Shown piece by piece: positions 8,924 through 19,113 of a DNA stretch of 64,000 bases (the first letter of the stretch is position 1; each line of letters starts with the position of its first letter). Origin of the DNA: Paraburkholderia sp. CNPSo 3274 (GTDB lineage Bacteria > Pseudomonadota > Gammaproteobacteria > Burkholderiales > Burkholderiaceae); NCBI RefSeq assembly GCF_024206475.1, contig NZ_JAMBPR010000006.1, positions 1 to 64,000 of the forward strand. The letters are read 5' to 3'. Under the pieces are notes generated by a model, which saw only the letters and a list, made by a program, of their open reading frames with translations, did not search any database and was not told the origin of the DNA. The translations under genes were made by a program, and so were the position numbers.

Positions 8924-9274
8924 CTACTTCTTGACCGCCACCGTAGCAGGCTGCGGTGCGCCCGTCTTCGCGGGCGTTGCCTGTGCAACCTTCGCCTGCG
9001 CCGCTTGGGGCTGCGCAGGACCGATCGCCAATCCTTCGGCCTGCAAACGTTCGACGGTATGGCCGCCCATGCCCTTCACGCGCTTGCCGAGATCACTGGC
9101 ATCCTTGTACGGGCCGTGCGCGCTGCGCTCGTCGAGAATGGCCTTGGCGCGCGCGGGCCCAACGCCCTTGATGCCGCGAAGCGCGTCTTCGTTGGCGGTG
9201 TTGACGTCCACGGCCGCGAAGGCGTGGCTGAATACGGCCAGAAGCGCGGCCGCCGCAAGGACTTTTCGGAACAT
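8924..9274 (-). CDS. Small periplasmic helix-hairpin-helix (ComEA-like) DNA-binding protein
   Basis: The 116-residue protein has a signal peptide (residues 1 to about 20, ending SHAFA) and then a ComEA-type HhH unit with VDVNTANEDALRGIKGVGPARAKAILDER. The final 35 residues are Ala/Pro/Gln/Lys-rich and probably unstructured. ComEA proteins bind incoming double-stranded DNA in the periplasm during natural transformation. Many betaproteobacteria also carry short HhH proteins with no proven uptake role. It follows hldD by 73 bp on the same strand. Function in competence is inference only. Confidence 0.85.
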   Translation of the reverse strand: MFRKVLAAAALLAVFSHAFAAVDVNTANEDALRGIKGVGPARAKAILDERSAHGPYKDASDLGKRVKGMGGHTVERLQAEGLAIGPAQPQAAQAKVAQATPAKTGAPQPATVAVKK

Positions 9275-9347
9275 GCTGGATCTCCCTGAAAACGCCAGCG
9301 ACCATCGCCGGCGAGGAGAATCCAGTTTATGAAGTCAGGGCTTCGCG

Positions 9348-10340
9348 TTACACCTGGCCAGAAAGCCAACGTACGTAACGATCCACCCCTTCCTGCACCG
9401 TCAGGAACGGCGCGTCGTAGCCCGCTGCGCGCAGCTTGGATTGGTCCGCTTGCGTGAAGCACTGATACTTGCCGCGCAGCGCATCGGGGAACGGGATGTA
9501 CTCGATCAGCCCTTCCTTGACCTGCTCCGCGAGCGAGAGCGCGGACTTGCCATCCATCGCACGCAGCGTGTTCACCACGGTCGTGGCAATGTCGTTGAAC
9601 GGCTGTGCACGGCCGCTGCCCAGATTGAAGATGCCCGTCTTCTCCGGATGATCGAAGAAGAACAGGTTGACCTTCACCACGTCCTCGACGGAGACGAAGT
9701 CGCGCGTCTGCTCGCCCGGCGCATAACCGTTGTATTCGCCGAACAGCTTCACGCGGCCTTCGGCGCGGAACTGGTTGAAGTTGTGGAACGCGACCGAAGC
9801 CATGCGCGCCTTGTGCGTCTCGCGCGGGCCATACACGTTGAAGTAGCGAAAGCCCGCAATCTGGCTTTGCGAAGTGGGCAGCACGCGGCGGATCACCTGG
9901 TCGAACAGGAACTTCGAATAGCCGTACACGTTGAGCGGCGCTTCCACGTCGCGCTCTTCGACGAAGCGCGTCGAGCCGCCATAGATCGCCGCCGACGACG
10001 CATACAGAAACTGCACGCGCTGCGCGAGGCACGTGTCGAGCACGGCGCGGCTATAGCGGAAGTTGTTGTCCATCATGTAGCGGCCGTCGGTTTCCATCGT
10101 GTCCGAACAGGCGCCTTCGTGGAACACCGCGCGCACATCACCGAAATCGCCGCGTGTGAAGCGCTCGACGAACTCGGTCTTGTCGATGTAGTCGTCGATC
10201 TCGCAATCGACGAGATTCCTGAATTTGTCCGCGCGGGTGAGATTGTCGACGGCGATGATGCGGTCTTCGCCGCGTTCGTTCAGCGCCTTGACGATGTTGC
10301 TGCCGATGAAGCCGGCCGCGCCGGTGACGATGAGGGTCAT
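9348..10340 (-). CDS. hldD: ADP-L-glycero-D-manno-heptose 6-epimerase
   Basis: This short-chain dehydrogenase-like epimerase converts ADP-D,D-heptose to ADP-L,D-heptose, the donor for LPS inner core. The 330-residue protein starts with the NADP-binding motif [19 protein letters not shown]. It has the catalytic YxxxK in [12 protein letters not shown] and the typical [12 protein letters not shown] segment. It is downstream of rfaE1 and ugd in the same direction, giving a compact set for sugar-nucleotide and LPS core synthesis. The symbol rfaD is also used. Confidence 0.96.
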   Translation of the reverse strand: MTLIVTGAAGFIGSNIVKALNERGEDRIIAVDNLTRADKFRNLVDCEIDDYIDKTEFVERFTRGDFGDVRAVFHEGACSDTMETDGRYMMDNNFRYSRAVLDTCLAQRVQFLYASSAAIYGGSTRFVEERDVEAPLNVYGYSKFLFDQVIRRVLPTSQSQIAGFRYFNVYGPRETHKARMASVAFHNFNQFRAEGRVKLFGEYNGYAPGEQTRDFVSVEDVVKVNLFFFDHPEKTGIFNLGSGRAQPFNDIATTVVNTLRAMDGKSALSLAEQVKEGLIEYIPFPDALRGKYQCFTQADQSKLRAAGYDAPFLTVQEGVDRYVRWLSGQV

Positions 10341-10445
10341 GATAGGTCTGCGGTGACGAGGTTCACGCGAGGTTGATACCCCGCCGGAAAAACGCTCCGG
10401 AAATTCCGGCCGGGGTGCGAGCGGTGCATGCTCGCGTACGCAACA

Positions 10446-11450
10446 TTATTGAAAGAGTTCGTCGTAGTCGACGGTGGCCGTACCGAGCTTGCCGACCACG
10501 ATGCCGGCCGCGCGATTCGCGAGCGCTACGCCCTCGACGAGCGGCAAGCCCGCGCCCAGCATGACCGCGACGGTCGCGATCACCGTGTCGCCGGCGCCCG
10601 ACACATCATACACTTCACGCGCGTCAGCCGCCGCGTGCACCGCGCCGTCGTCGGAAAAGAGCGTCATACCCTCTTCCGAGCGCGTGAGCAGCAGCGCGTC
10701 GAACTGCAATTCGCGGCGCAGCTTCGTCACGCGCGCGTGCAGATCCTCCTCGGACTTCCAGGTACCCACCACTTCGCGCAGCTCCGCGCGGTTCGGCGTG
10801 ATGAGGCTCGCGCCGCGGTAGCGCTCCCAGTCATCGCCCTTGGGATCGACGAGCACCGCCTTGCCCGCGGCGCGCGCCTTCGCGATCATCTGCGTAACGT
10901 GCGTGAGGCCGCCCTTGGCGTAGTCGGAGAGCAGAATCACGTCGTGCGTGGGCAGCAGCGCGTCGAAACGCGCGAGGCCGGCGAGCAGGATCTCGTGCGC
11001 GGGCGTGTTTTCGAAGTCCACGCGCAAAAGCTGTTGCTGGCGAGAAAGCACGCGAAGCTTGATGGTGGTCGGCAACGAGGGATCGCGCTCGAGATACGCG
11101 TTCACGTTGCTTTCGTCGAGCAGCTCGACGATGCGCTCGCCGGGTTCGTCGTGTCCCACCACGCACAGGAGGCCCGCATGAGCGCCGAGCGCCGCCGCGT
11201 TGCGCGCGACGTTCGCGGCGCCACCCAGGCGGTCTTCCTTGCGCTGCACATGCACGACCGGCACCGGCGCTTCCGGCGAGATGCGGTTGACGTCGCCGAA
11301 CCAGTAGCGGTCGAGCATGACGTCGCCCACCACCAGCACGCGCGAGGTAGCGAGCTTTTCGCGCGGCACGACGCGCACTTCGGGCGCGATAGCGGTGGCA
11401 AGCGCTGCGACAGGCGTGGCTTCAGGCTGCGGAGTTTGCGAGATTGACAT
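10446..11450 (-). CDS. rfaE1: D-glycero-beta-D-manno-heptose-7-phosphate kinase (single-domain)
   Basis: This PfkB/ribokinase-family enzyme makes heptose-1,7-bisphosphate for LPS core. The 334-residue product corresponds only to the kinase half of E. coli HldE. The adenylyltransferase half is missing, as expected where rfaE2 is a separate gene. Motifs include [37 protein letters not shown] and the C-terminal [15 protein letters not shown] with the catalytic Asp. The start at 11450 (MSISQTP) overlaps the 3' end of ugd by 29 nt, suggesting coupled translation. hldD follows 105 bp downstream. Confidence 0.94.
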   Translation of the reverse strand: MSISQTPQPEATPVAALATAIAPEVRVVPREKLATSRVLVVGDVMLDRYWFGDVNRISPEAPVPVVHVQRKEDRLGGAANVARNAAALGAHAGLLCVVGHDEPGERIVELLDESNVNAYLERDPSLPTTIKLRVLSRQQQLLRVDFENTPAHEILLAGLARFDALLPTHDVILLSDYAKGGLTHVTQMIAKARAAGKAVLVDPKGDDWERYRGASLITPNRAELREVVGTWKSEEDLHARVTKLRRELQFDALLLTRSEEGMTLFSDDGAVHAAADAREVYDVSGAGDTVIATVAVMLGAGLPLVEGVALANRAAGIVVGKLGTATVDYDELFQ

Positions 11451-12819
11451 GAGGCCGCCCAATCGAGTGATAGTCAATGCCGAGCTCCGCCATGGTGTCG
11501 GGCTCGTAGAGGTTGCGTCCGTCAAAGATACGCGGTGCCTTGAGCACCTTCTTCAAATGCGCGAAATCGGGCGCCTTGAAGGCGGTCCACTCGGTGACGA
11601 TCACGAGCGCGTCCGCGTCCGTGAGCGCGTCGTCCTGGCTCGACGCGAACGTAAGGCGCGCGTGCTGCTCCGGCGCGTGCGCGAGATCGAGCGCGAATAC
11701 GCGCTGCGCCTCCTCGGCCGCGACCGGGTCCCACGCCGCCACGGTGGCGCCGCGCGAGAGCAGGTCGGCGATCAGGCGGCGGCTCGGCGCTTCGCGCATG
11801 TCGTCGGTGTTCGGCTTGAACGCGAGGCCCCACACTGCGAAGTGCTTGCCGGTGAGGTCATCGCCGCAGACTCTCGCGATCTTCTTCACGAGCACTTCCT
11901 TCTGGCCGTGATTGACCTCCTCGACGGCTTCGAGCACGCGCAGGTTCTGGCCCGATTCCGCGGCCGTGCGGATCAGCGCCTGCACGTCCTTCGGGAAGCA
12001 CGAGCCGCCATAGCCGCAGCCCGCATAGAGGAAGTGATAGCCGATGCGCGGATCGGAGCCGATGCCGCGGCGCACAGACTCGATGTCGGCGCCCACGCGG
12101 TCGGCGAGATTCGCCATCTCGTTCATGAACGAGATGCGCGTGGCGAGCATGGCGTTGGCCGCGTACTTCGTGAATTCGGCGGAGCGCACGTCCATGTAGA
12201 TCGTGCGTTCGTGATTGCGGTTGAACGGCGCGTAGAGACGCTTCATCTTCTCGCGCGCGGCGGTGCCGTTCTCGTCCTCGTCGAGGCCGATGATGATGCG
12301 GTCCGGGCGCATGAAATCGTCCACGGCCGCGCCCTCTTTCAGGAACTCGGGGTTCGAGACGACCGAGTAGCGGTGATCCACGCTATGCGCGAGGCCGCGC
12401 TTCGCCAACTCTTCGGCCAGCACGCCGTGTACGCGCTGTGCCGTGCCGACCGGCACCGTCGATTTGTCGACGACCACCTTGAAGCCGTTCATGTGGCGGC
12501 CGATGCTGCGCGCCGCCTCGAGCACGTATTGAAGATCGGCCGAGCCGTCTTCGTCAGGCGGCGTGCCCACGGCGATGAACTGCACTTCGCCGTGCTCGAC
12601 GCTCGCCGCGATGTCGGTAGAAAAGGTAATGCGCCCGGCCGCCCGGTTGCGCGCGATGAGTTCGAGCAGGCCCGGCTCGTGAATCGGGACGCCGCCGCCG
12701 TTCAGGATATCGATCTTGCGCGGATCGACATCGAGGCAAAACACGTCGTGGCCGATTTCGGCGAGACACGCACCGGTGACGAGGCCGACATAGCCGGTAC
12801 CGACAATGGTGATCTTCAT
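11422..12819 (-). CDS. ugd: UDP-glucose 6-dehydrogenase
   Basis: This enzyme oxidises UDP-glucose twice with NAD to give UDP-glucuronate, a precursor for capsule/exopolysaccharide and for aminoarabinose modification of lipid A. The 465-residue protein opens with the Rossmann motif [20 protein letters not shown] and carries the catalytic Cys in [14 protein letters not shown]. The C-terminal domain includes [13 protein letters not shown]. It lies between lapB and rfaE1, so it is linked to LPS assembly. Length is usual for the bacterial family. Confidence 0.96.
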   Translation of the reverse strand: MKITIVGTGYVGLVTGACLAEIGHDVFCLDVDPRKIDILNGGGVPIHEPGLLELIARNRAAGRITFSTDIAASVEHGEVQFIAVGTPPDEDGSADLQYVLEAARSIGRHMNGFKVVVDKSTVPVGTAQRVHGVLAEELAKRGLAHSVDHRYSVVSNPEFLKEGAAVDDFMRPDRIIIGLDEDENGTAAREKMKRLYAPFNRNHERTIYMDVRSAEFTKYAANAMLATRISFMNEMANLADRVGADIESVRRGIGSDPRIGYHFLYAGCGYGGSCFPKDVQALIRTAAESGQNLRVLEAVEEVNHGQKEVLVKKIARVCGDDLTGKHFAVWGLAFKPNTDDMREAPSRRLIADLLSRGATVAAWDPVAAEEAQRVFALDLAHAPEQHARLTFASSQDDALTDADALVIVTEWTAFKAPDFAHLKKVLKAPRIFDGRNLYEPDTMAELGIDYHSIGRPHVNLANSAA

Positions 12820-12860
12820 AGGCGCTCCGGTGACAGATGCAGATGTTGGAATGACTGTGG

Positions 12861-12914
12861 GCGCGGCCGGCTAGGCGCGGCCGGCGAGGCGCGGCCGGCT
12901 AGGTGCCCGGCTGG
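12861..12914. repeat. Three 14-bp tandem repeats between lapB and ugd
   Basis: The unit GCGCGGCCGGCTAG occurs at 12861-12874, 12875-12888 (one mismatch) and 12889-12902, with a degenerate fourth unit to about 12914. Each unit contains the self-complementary CGGCCG, so the array can fold on either strand. It lies in the 113-bp gap upstream of ugd. No function is assigned. Confidence 0.85.
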
Positions 12915-12932
12915 GCGCGCGCGCCCATACGC

Positions 12933-14108
12933 TCAGCTCGACGCGGGAACCGGCTCGACACGGCGCGGCGCATAGGTTTCCCAGCCGCTGCAGCCCGGAC
13001 ACTGCCAGTAGAAGAGGCGCGCCCGGAAGCCGCAGTTCTGGCAGGTGTAGCGAGGCAGGTTCTTGGTGCGCTGCTGGAGCAGCTTGCGCATCAGCTCGAG
13101 CTCGCTGCGGCGAGGCTCTTCGGCCGTGGCCTGCTGCGCTTCGAGCAGGCGCGCCATGCCGGCGAGGTTCGGCGACTTCTGCATCTGCGTACGGGCGAGT
13201 GCGTGCGCCGCATCGGCGCCGCGCAGCGCGGCAACATACTTGTAGGCGACGTCGAGCAGATCGTTCGACGGATACGCGTCGACCCAGGTCGTGAGCAATT
13301 GTGCGCCCTCTTCGGCACGGCCAAGCGTCTCGTAGGCCTTCATGACCTTTTCGGCAACGAGCGGCAGATAAGCGGAGTTTTGCGCCTCGACTTCGCGCCA
13401 GTGGCCTAGCGCAGTCTCGCAATCGCCGCTTGCAGCATCGACGTCGCCCGCGAGGATCGTCGCGCGCACGTTCTGCGAGTTGGCCTTGAGCGCGAGCGCC
13501 AGTTGACGGCGCGCTTCGTCGGGCTTCTTCTGCTGGAGCGCTTCCTGCGCGAGTTCGCAATGGAACTGTGCGATCTCGAGGTCGAGCGACGCCGCGCCCA
13601 TCGCTTCGAGATGACGTGCGGTGTCGATGCAGCGGTTCCAGTCCTTCTCGATCTCGTAGATCGCGAGCAGCGCGCGCTGTGCGCCGAGCGCGAAGTCGCC
13701 CGACTTGAGCTTGCCGAAGGTTTCCTCGGCGCGGTCGAGCATGCCGGCCTTCAGAAAATCCTGGCCGAGTTCATAAAGCGCGTGGTCGCGCTCGTTCACG
13801 GGCAGGTCGGAACGCGACAGCAGATTCTGATGGACGCGGATCGCGCGGTCGGTCTCGCCGCGGCGGCGAAACAGATTGCCGAGCGCGAAGTGCAACTCGA
13901 CGGTTTCGGGGTCGAGCTTGGCGACCTCGATGAACGCGTCGATGGCCTTGTCCGGCTGCTCGTTGAGCAGAAAATTCAGGCCGCGAAAATACGAGCGCGG
14001 CAGGTTGGCGCTTTCGGAAAGCAGTGCCTTCAGGTCGTAGCGCGACGCCATCCAGCCGAGCGCGAAAGCCACGGGAATGACGAGGAGCCACCAAAAATCG
14101 AGATCCAT
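12933..14108 (-). CDS. lapB: Lipopolysaccharide assembly protein B (YciM)
   Basis: LapB is an inner-membrane-anchored TPR protein that in E. coli brings the LPS enzyme LpxC to the FtsH protease and so limits LPS synthesis. The 391-residue product has an N-terminal membrane anchor (about residues 5-20, WWLLVIPVAFALGWMAS). About nine TPR-like repeats follow, from near residue 37 to 340. A C-terminal rubredoxin-like zinc/iron ribbon has the pairs CQNC and CPGC (about residues 363-384). lapA lies 64 bp upstream on the same strand, the usual arrangement. Confidence 0.95.
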   Translation of the reverse strand: MDLDFWWLLVIPVAFALGWMASRYDLKALLSESANLPRSYFRGLNFLLNEQPDKAIDAFIEVAKLDPETVELHFALGNLFRRRGETDRAIRVHQNLLSRSDLPVNERDHALYELGQDFLKAGMLDRAEETFGKLKSGDFALGAQRALLAIYEIEKDWNRCIDTARHLEAMGAASLDLEIAQFHCELAQEALQQKKPDEARRQLALALKANSQNVRATILAGDVDAASGDCETALGHWREVEAQNSAYLPLVAEKVMKAYETLGRAEEGAQLLTTWVDAYPSNDLLDVAYKYVAALRGADAAHALARTQMQKSPNLAGMARLLEAQQATAEEPRRSELELMRKLLQQRTKNLPRYTCQNCGFRARLFYWQCPGCSGWETYAPRRVEPVPASS

Positions 14109-14172
14109 GCGAGCGATGGTATGAGCGGGAAATCAGCCGCACGCGTTCAGGCGCGCGGCACGGCAATACAAA

Positions 14173-14466
14173 TCAGATGAGCGGCGGCAGCGGCGGCTCG
14201 ACGCTCGGCGTGGGCGTTTCACGCGCCACACGCAAATCGCGTTTGAGGCGCCCGTTTTCCATGCGCAGCCGGAACACGCCGGGCAGCGCGGAAAGCAGCC
14301 CCGCCAGCAGCCCCACGACAAAAAACGCGAGGCCGATCAGGATCAGCGGGGCCTGCCACGAATATCCGGCCAGAAAGTTCAGCGTCGCGGTTTGCGTGTT
14401 GGCGAGCGCGAGTACGAGCAACAGTACGAACACCAGCACACGGATCACCCAGGCGATCAATCTCAT
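14173..14466 (-). CDS. lapA: LapA-family (DUF1049) inner-membrane protein
   Basis: The 97-residue protein has two predicted membrane helices (about residues 4-22 and 42-63), then a short basic cytoplasmic segment RMENGRLKRDLRVARE and a Pro-rich tail. LapA is the small partner of LapB in LPS assembly control. The start at MRLIAWVIRVLVF (14466) matches the family; a longer in-frame extension upstream crosses the ihfB terminator and is rejected. It is directly upstream of lapB. Confidence 0.9.
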   Translation of the reverse strand: MRLIAWVIRVLVFVLLLVLALANTQTATLNFLAGYSWQAPLILIGLAFFVVGLLAGLLSALPGVFRLRMENGRLKRDLRVARETPTPSVEPPLPPLI

Positions 14467-14761
14467 TGAAGGATTCTCTTGGCAGTTGAGAAAGGCGCCG
14501 GCGTGGCGGACATGCTGCGCCGCAGCACAAGCCGCGCCGAAGTGTCCCGTATTGTAATTGAACGGCTCGCGGGCCGACACGTGTGCGCGAGCGCAGCGCC
14601 AGATCAAATCGGGGCGCCCGCGCAAACAGCGTCGAAAAGGCGCAGACGAAAAAAAAGCGCCGGGGTTGTTCACCCCAGCGCTCTTTACCGGTCCATGCAT
14701 TCTGGCCATCTGGCATTGACCGCCGACAACCGCAATCGCCCGATCGAAAACGATCCAACGC
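14467..14761. other. Gap between ihfB and lapA
   Basis: This 295-bp stretch contains the ihfB terminator near 14650-14685 and, downstream of it in the minus direction, the presumed lapA promoter and leader. No gene is seen in it on either strand. A GC-rich open frame running through it is not family-like. Confidence 0.5.
14649..14685 (-). terminator. Rho-independent terminator downstream of ihfB
   Basis: On the minus strand a roughly 11-bp stem (AGCGCTGGGGT with its near-complement) and a short loop are followed by eight T residues. It lies about 75 nt after the ihfB stop and should separate the cmk-rpsA-ihfB transcript from lapAB. Confidence 0.88.
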
Positions 14762-15085
14762 TTACAGGTCGTCGTCCGGCTCGTCCGCCTTCAGCGGCTC
14801 GCCCGAATTACGGTCCACGCGCTCACGCAGTTCCTTGCCCGGCTTGAAGTGCGGCACGAACTTCTCAGGCACCAGCACCTTTTCACCCGACTTGGGATTG
14901 CGACCGACGCGCGACGGCCGACGATTCAGGCCGAAGCTGCCAAAGCCACGAATTTCGATGCGATGGCCCTTGGCAAGTGCCTCGGACATCGCATCGAGCA
15001 TCGTCTTGACCGCGAAATCCGCGTCCTTGAGAACAAGTTGCGGAAATCGCGTAGCCAGCTGCGCGACCAATTCAGATTTGGTCAT
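14762..15085 (-). CDS. ihfB: Integration host factor beta subunit
   Basis: IHF-beta forms a heterodimer with IhfA and bends DNA at specific sites in replication, recombination and transcription. The 107-residue product has the HU/IHF opening [17 protein letters not shown], the beta-arm region [16 protein letters not shown] with the DNA-intercalating proline, and [11 protein letters not shown]. An acidic tail of about 12 residues follows. It lies 25 bp after rpsA, the common proteobacterial order rpsA-ihfB. Confidence 0.96.
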   Translation of the reverse strand: MTKSELVAQLATRFPQLVLKDADFAVKTMLDAMSEALAKGHRIEIRGFGSFGLNRRPSRVGRNPKSGEKVLVPEKFVPHFKPGKELRERVDRNSGEPLKADEPDDDL

Positions 15086-15110
15086 ACTTCAGCTTGCCCC
15101 CGTTTGAGGC

Positions 15111-16823
15111 TTACTGGTTCTGGCCGTCGAGCTTGGCCTTCAGCAGCGCGCCGAGGTTGGTCGTGCCGGTGGCAGCCGAACCCGTATCCGACGACATGCT
15201 GCGCATTGCTTCCTGCGTCTCAGCCGAGTCCTTCGCCTTGATCGACAGGTTGATGCCACGCGACTTGCGATCGATGTTGATGATCATCGCGTTGACCTTG
15301 TCGCCTTCCTTCAGCACGTTGCGAGCATCTTCCACGCGATCTTGCGCGATTTCCGAAGCACGCAGGTAGCCTTCGACGTCGGCGTTCAGCGTTACGACTG
15401 CGCCCTTGGCGTCAACCGACTTGACCACGCCGTCGACGATCGAACCCTTGTCGTTCATCGCAACGAAGTTGCTGAACGGGTCGCCTTCGAGCTGCTTGAT
15501 GCCGAGCGAAATGCGTTCCTTCTCGACGTCGATGCCCAGAACCACGGCTTCGACTTCGTCGCCCTTCTTGTACTTGCGAACGGCTTCTTCGCCCGTTTCC
15601 GACCACGACAGGTCCGAAAGGTGAACCAGACCGTCGATGCCGCCAGGCAGACCGATGAAGACGCCGAAGTCGGTGATCGACTTGATTGCGCCTTGCAGCT
15701 TGTCGCCCTTCTTGAAGTTGCGGCTGAAGTCATCCCACGGATTCGGCTTGCACTGCTTCATGCCGAGCGAGATGCGGCGGCGGTCTTCGTCGATCTCGAG
15801 GACCATGACTTCGACTTCGTCGCCCAGCTGGACAACCTTCGACGGAGCAACATTCTTGTTGGTCCAGTCCATTTCCGACACGTGAACCAGGCCTTCGATG
15901 CCCGATTCGACTTCGACGAACGCGCCGTAGTCGGTGATGTTCGTGACCTTGCCGAACAGGCGCGTGCCCGACGGGTAACGGCGCGAAATGCCTTCCCACG
16001 GATCGTCGCCCAGTTGCTTGATACCGAGCGAAACGCGGTTCTTTTCCTGGTCGAACTTGAGGATCTTCGCGGTGACTTCCTGGCCAACCGAGAGAACTTC
16101 GCTCGGGTGACGCACACGACGCCATGCGATGTCGGTGATGTGCAGCAGGCCGTCGATACCGCCGAGGTCCACGAACGCGCCGTAGTCGGTGATGTTCTTG
16201 ACCACGCCGTTGACGATCGCGCCTTCCTTCAGCGTTTCGAGCAGCTTTGCGCGCTCTTCGCCTTGCGTGGCTTCGATCACTGCGCGGCGCGACAGCACGA
16301 CGTTGTTACGCTTGCGGTCGAGCTTGATGACGCGGAATTCGAGGGTCTTGCCTTCGTACGGCGTCGTGTCCTTGACCGGACGCGTGTCGACGAGCGAACC
16401 CGGCAGGAACGCGCGGATGCCGTTGACCATGACGGTCATGCCGCCCTTGACCTTGCCCGTGATCGTGCCGGTCACGAGTTCGTTGTTGTCGAGGGCCTTT
16501 TCCAGCGACAGCCACGAAGCGAGACGCTTCGCCTTGTCGCGCGACAGGATGGTGTCGCCATAGCCGTTTTCCAGCGCGTCGATCGCGACGGAAACGAAAT
16601 CACCCGCCTGAACCTCCACTTCGCCCTGGTCGTTCAGGAATTCCTCGAGGGGAATGTAGGCCTCGGACTTCAGGCCAGCGTTGACGACCACGAAGTTGTG
16701 GTCGACGCGCACGACTTCAGCGGAGATGACTTCGCCGGCGCGCATGTCCTGGCGGGTCAGCGACTCTTCGAACAGAGCCGCGAAAGATTCGGTATTCGGG
16801 GTGGAGGTTTGCAGGTCGGACAT
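15111..16823 (-). CDS. rpsA: 30S ribosomal protein S1
   Basis: S1 binds mRNA and helps place it on the 30S subunit. The 570-residue protein shows the six S1/OB repeats of the proteobacterial form, with recurring [15 protein letters not shown] and [12 protein letters not shown] motifs. The start is set at [14 protein letters not shown] (16823); an ATG six codons upstream is possible. No strong Shine-Dalgarno is present, as is usual for rpsA, which is translated by a structured-leader mechanism and autoregulated in E. coli. Inverted repeats in the leader upstream may serve this. It lies between cmk and ihfB. Confidence 0.97.
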   Translation of the reverse strand: MSDLQTSTPNTESFAALFEESLTRQDMRAGEVISAEVVRVDHNFVVVNAGLKSEAYIPLEEFLNDQGEVEVQAGDFVSVAIDALENGYGDTILSRDKAKRLASWLSLEKALDNNELVTGTITGKVKGGMTVMVNGIRAFLPGSLVDTRPVKDTTPYEGKTLEFRVIKLDRKRNNVVLSRRAVIEATQGEERAKLLETLKEGAIVNGVVKNITDYGAFVDLGGIDGLLHITDIAWRRVRHPSEVLSVGQEVTAKILKFDQEKNRVSLGIKQLGDDPWEGISRRYPSGTRLFGKVTNITDYGAFVEVESGIEGLVHVSEMDWTNKNVAPSKVVQLGDEVEVMVLEIDEDRRRISLGMKQCKPNPWDDFSRNFKKGDKLQGAIKSITDFGVFIGLPGGIDGLVHLSDLSWSETGEEAVRKYKKGDEVEAVVLGIDVEKERISLGIKQLEGDPFSNFVAMNDKGSIVDGVVKSVDAKGAVVTLNADVEGYLRASEIAQDRVEDARNVLKEGDKVNAMIINIDRKSRGINLSIKAKDSAETQEAMRSMSSDTGSAATGTTNLGALLKAKLDGQNQ

Positions 16824-16930
16824 AAAAATCTGGATTTGCATGGTTTTCGCTGCACCCCAGCCAGTTTTGACTGCGGGGCGTTGAGGCCGGAACGCTTATG
16901 CTCGCGGCACAGATGCAAAAGCCATACTAG

Positions 16931-16969
16931 GTTAAAGGGTTTAACATACGCCCTGTTGCTTTCCAGGGC
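16931..16969 (-). promoter_or_regulatory. Two inverted repeats in the rpsA leader region
   Basis: A 15-bp perfect inverted repeat GTTAAA-GGG-TTTAAC (16931-16945) and a hairpin GCCCTG/CAGGGC with 8-nt loop (16950-16969) lie 110-145 nt upstream of the rpsA start. A -10-like TAGTAT on the minus strand overlaps the first (about 16925-16930). They could be a promoter operator or part of the 5' leader used for autoregulation. Confidence 0.45.
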
Positions 16970-17022
16970 ACCAACTGGCACTGCTTACTGCTTTCTTTAC
17001 TGCGCTTTGCCCCGTTCGTGGA

Positions 17023-17718
17023 TTACCGTACGGGCCGCAGTTGGCTCGACTCCTGATACCACTGCGTCACCTGTTCGACCGCCTGGTCGACGGAGAGCGC
17101 CGAAGTATCGAGAAGCTGCGCATCCGCTGCGGGCTTGAGCGGCGCGGCCGCACGGTTACTGTCGCGCGCGTCGCGTTCACGCAAATCCCGAAGCAAGTCA
17201 TCCATATTAGCAGAAAAACCTTTTTGGATCAATTGCTTATGCCGGCGAGCCGCACGGGCCTCTACGCTAGCCGTCAAAAACACCTTCAGAACGGCGTCCG
17301 GGAAGATCACGGTACCCATGTCGCGGCCGTCCGCGACGAGCCCGGGAAGCTTGCGAAACGCCCGCTGGCGCGCCACGAGCGCGGTGCGCACGGCCGGATG
17401 CGCGGCGATCATCGAGGCGCGGTTGCCCACTTCCTCGGCACGGATTTCGTTCGAAACGTCAACGCCGTCGAGTTGCGCAAGCCCCTCGCGGAACGTGATG
17501 TGGAGATCGTCGATCAGCTTCGCAAGGCTCTCGGCGTCGTCGGCCGCAATCGCGTAGCGCACGCTCGCGAGCGCCGCCAGCCGGTACAGCGCGCCGCTGT
17601 CGAGCAGGTGAAAGCCGAGTTGCGCGGCGACCAGCGCGGCCACCGTGCCCTTGCCGGAAGCGGTCGGGCCGTCGATCGTGATGACGGGAGTCGGATAAAA
17701 GGGACGGGTCGATTTCAT
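17023..17718 (-). CDS. cmk: Cytidylate kinase
   Basis: This kinase phosphorylates CMP and dCMP, feeding the RNA and DNA precursor pools. The 231-residue product has the P-loop [19 protein letters not shown], the segment [13 protein letters not shown], the CMP-binding [15 protein letters not shown] and the lid [16 protein letters not shown]. It sits between aroA (28 bp upstream) and rpsA, as in many gamma- and betaproteobacteria. Confidence 0.96.
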   Translation of the reverse strand: MKSTRPFYPTPVITIDGPTASGKGTVAALVAAQLGFHLLDSGALYRLAALASVRYAIAADDAESLAKLIDDLHITFREGLAQLDGVDVSNEIRAEEVGNRASMIAAHPAVRTALVARQRAFRKLPGLVADGRDMGTVIFPDAVLKVFLTASVEARAARRHKQLIQKGFSANMDDLLRDLRERDARDSNRAAAPLKPAADAQLLDTSALSVDQAVEQVTQWYQESSQLRPVR

Positions 17719-17746
17719 GCGGCAAAGGTACTCGGCATCATTTGAA

Positions 17747-19051
17747 TCAAGGTTGCGCGAGCGCCAGGAAGCGCTCGAAATAATCGGGGAACGTCTTGCC
17801 GACGCACTTCGGGTCGTTGATGCGCACCGGCACGCCGCCGAGGCTCACGAGCGAGAAGCACATCGCCATGCGGTGATCGTCGTAGGTGTCGATCGCAGCG
17901 TTCGGCGTAAGTTTCTCGGGCGGACGCACGATCAGGTAGTCGGGACCCTCTTCCACGTTCGCACCGACCTTGCGCAGTTCCGTGGCCATCGCGGCGATGC
18001 GGTCGGTTTCCTTCACGCGCCAGCTCGCGATGTTGCGCAGCGTGGTCGCGCCATCGGCAAAGAGCGCCGCCACGGCGATCGTCATGGCCGCGTCGGGGAT
18101 CAGGTTGAAGTCCATGTCGATGGGGTCGAGCTTGCCGTGATCGTTGCCGATACCGCGCACCTCGATCCAGTCGTCGGCGACCGTGACGTTCGCGCCCATG
18201 CGCATGAGCGCCGCGGCGAACGCAACGTCGCCCTGGATGCTCGAGCGTCCCACGCCTTCCACACGCAGCGGGCCGCCGCCAATCGCGCCCGCAGCGAGGA
18301 AGTACGACGCCGAAGACGCATCGCCTTCGACCATGATCTTGCCCGGCGACTGGTAGCGCACGCCCGCCGGGATCTCGAAGCGATGCCAGCCGTGGCGCTC
18401 GACCTTCACGCCGAAGCGCTCCATCAGCTTGATCGTGATTTCGATGTAGGGCTTGGAGATCAGCTCGCCGTCCACCTCGACGATCGTCACGCCTTCCTTG
18501 GCGCGCACGAGCGGTAGCGTCATGAGAAGCGCCGTGAGGAACTGACTCGACACGTCGCCGCGCACGCGGATGGGCGCCTCGACCGAAATCGGCGCCGGGC
18601 GGATGCGCAGCGGCGGAAAGCCTTCGTTTTCTTCGTAATCGATCTTCGCGCCGATCTGGCGCAGGCCGTCCACGAGGTCGCCGATAGGCCGCTCGTGCAT
18701 GCGCGGCACGCCGTGAATGCGGTAGTCGCCCCCGTTCACCGCGAGCGCGGCCGTGAGCGGACGCACCGCCGTGCCTGCGTTGCCGAGAAAGAGATCCGCG
18801 CGCACCGCCTGAAACGCGCCGCGCGTGCCCTGCACGACGCAGGTGTCGTCCTCGCGCTTGAGCTTCACGCCGAGCTTTTCGAGCGCGTCGAGCATCACGC
18901 GCGTGTCGTCGGAGTCGAGCAGGTTCGTGATGGTCGTTTCGCCCTCGGCCAGCGCCGCGAGCAGCAGCACGCGGTTCGAGATGCTTTTCGAGCCGGGCAG
19001 ACGGATCGTGCCGGACGCACGGGTGAACGGTCCGAGATCGAGGTGTTCCAT
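17747..19051 (-). CDS. aroA: 3-phosphoshikimate 1-carboxyvinyltransferase (EPSP synthase)
   Basis: This enzyme joins PEP to shikimate-3-phosphate, the sixth step of the shikimate pathway. The 434-residue product begins [27 protein letters not shown], which contains the conserved shikimate-phosphate lysine and SISNR motif. It also has the PEP-loop [17 protein letters not shown] and the later [10 protein letters not shown]. The start at 19051 matches the family; the longer frame reaches back into tyrA. It is a separate gene from tyrA here, whereas in Pseudomonas the two are fused. Confidence 0.96.
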   Translation of the reverse strand: MEHLDLGPFTRASGTIRLPGSKSISNRVLLLAALAEGETTITNLLDSDDTRVMLDALEKLGVKLKREDDTCVVQGTRGAFQAVRADLFLGNAGTAVRPLTAALAVNGGDYRIHGVPRMHERPIGDLVDGLRQIGAKIDYEENEGFPPLRIRPAPISVEAPIRVRGDVSSQFLTALLMTLPLVRAKEGVTIVEVDGELISKPYIEITIKLMERFGVKVERHGWHRFEIPAGVRYQSPGKIMVEGDASSASYFLAAGAIGGGPLRVEGVGRSSIQGDVAFAAALMRMGANVTVADDWIEVRGIGNDHGKLDPIDMDFNLIPDAAMTIAVAALFADGATTLRNIASWRVKETDRIAAMATELRKVGANVEEGPDYLIVRPPEKLTPNAAIDTYDDHRMAMCFSLVSLGGVPVRINDPKCVGKTFPDYFERFLALAQP

Positions 19052-19113
19052 GAGCGTGTCCTGATAATGCCTAGCGTTGCGGCGCTCGCGCCGTCGGGCT
19101 TGGTCCTGTTTGC

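Noticed and set aside
8924..9274. Complete competence operon
   Set aside because: Only a short HhH protein is present; no ComEC, ComF or type IV pilus genes lie nearby.
12861..12902. CRISPR-like array
   Set aside because: Units are only 14 bp, directly abutting with no spacers, and no cas genes are present.
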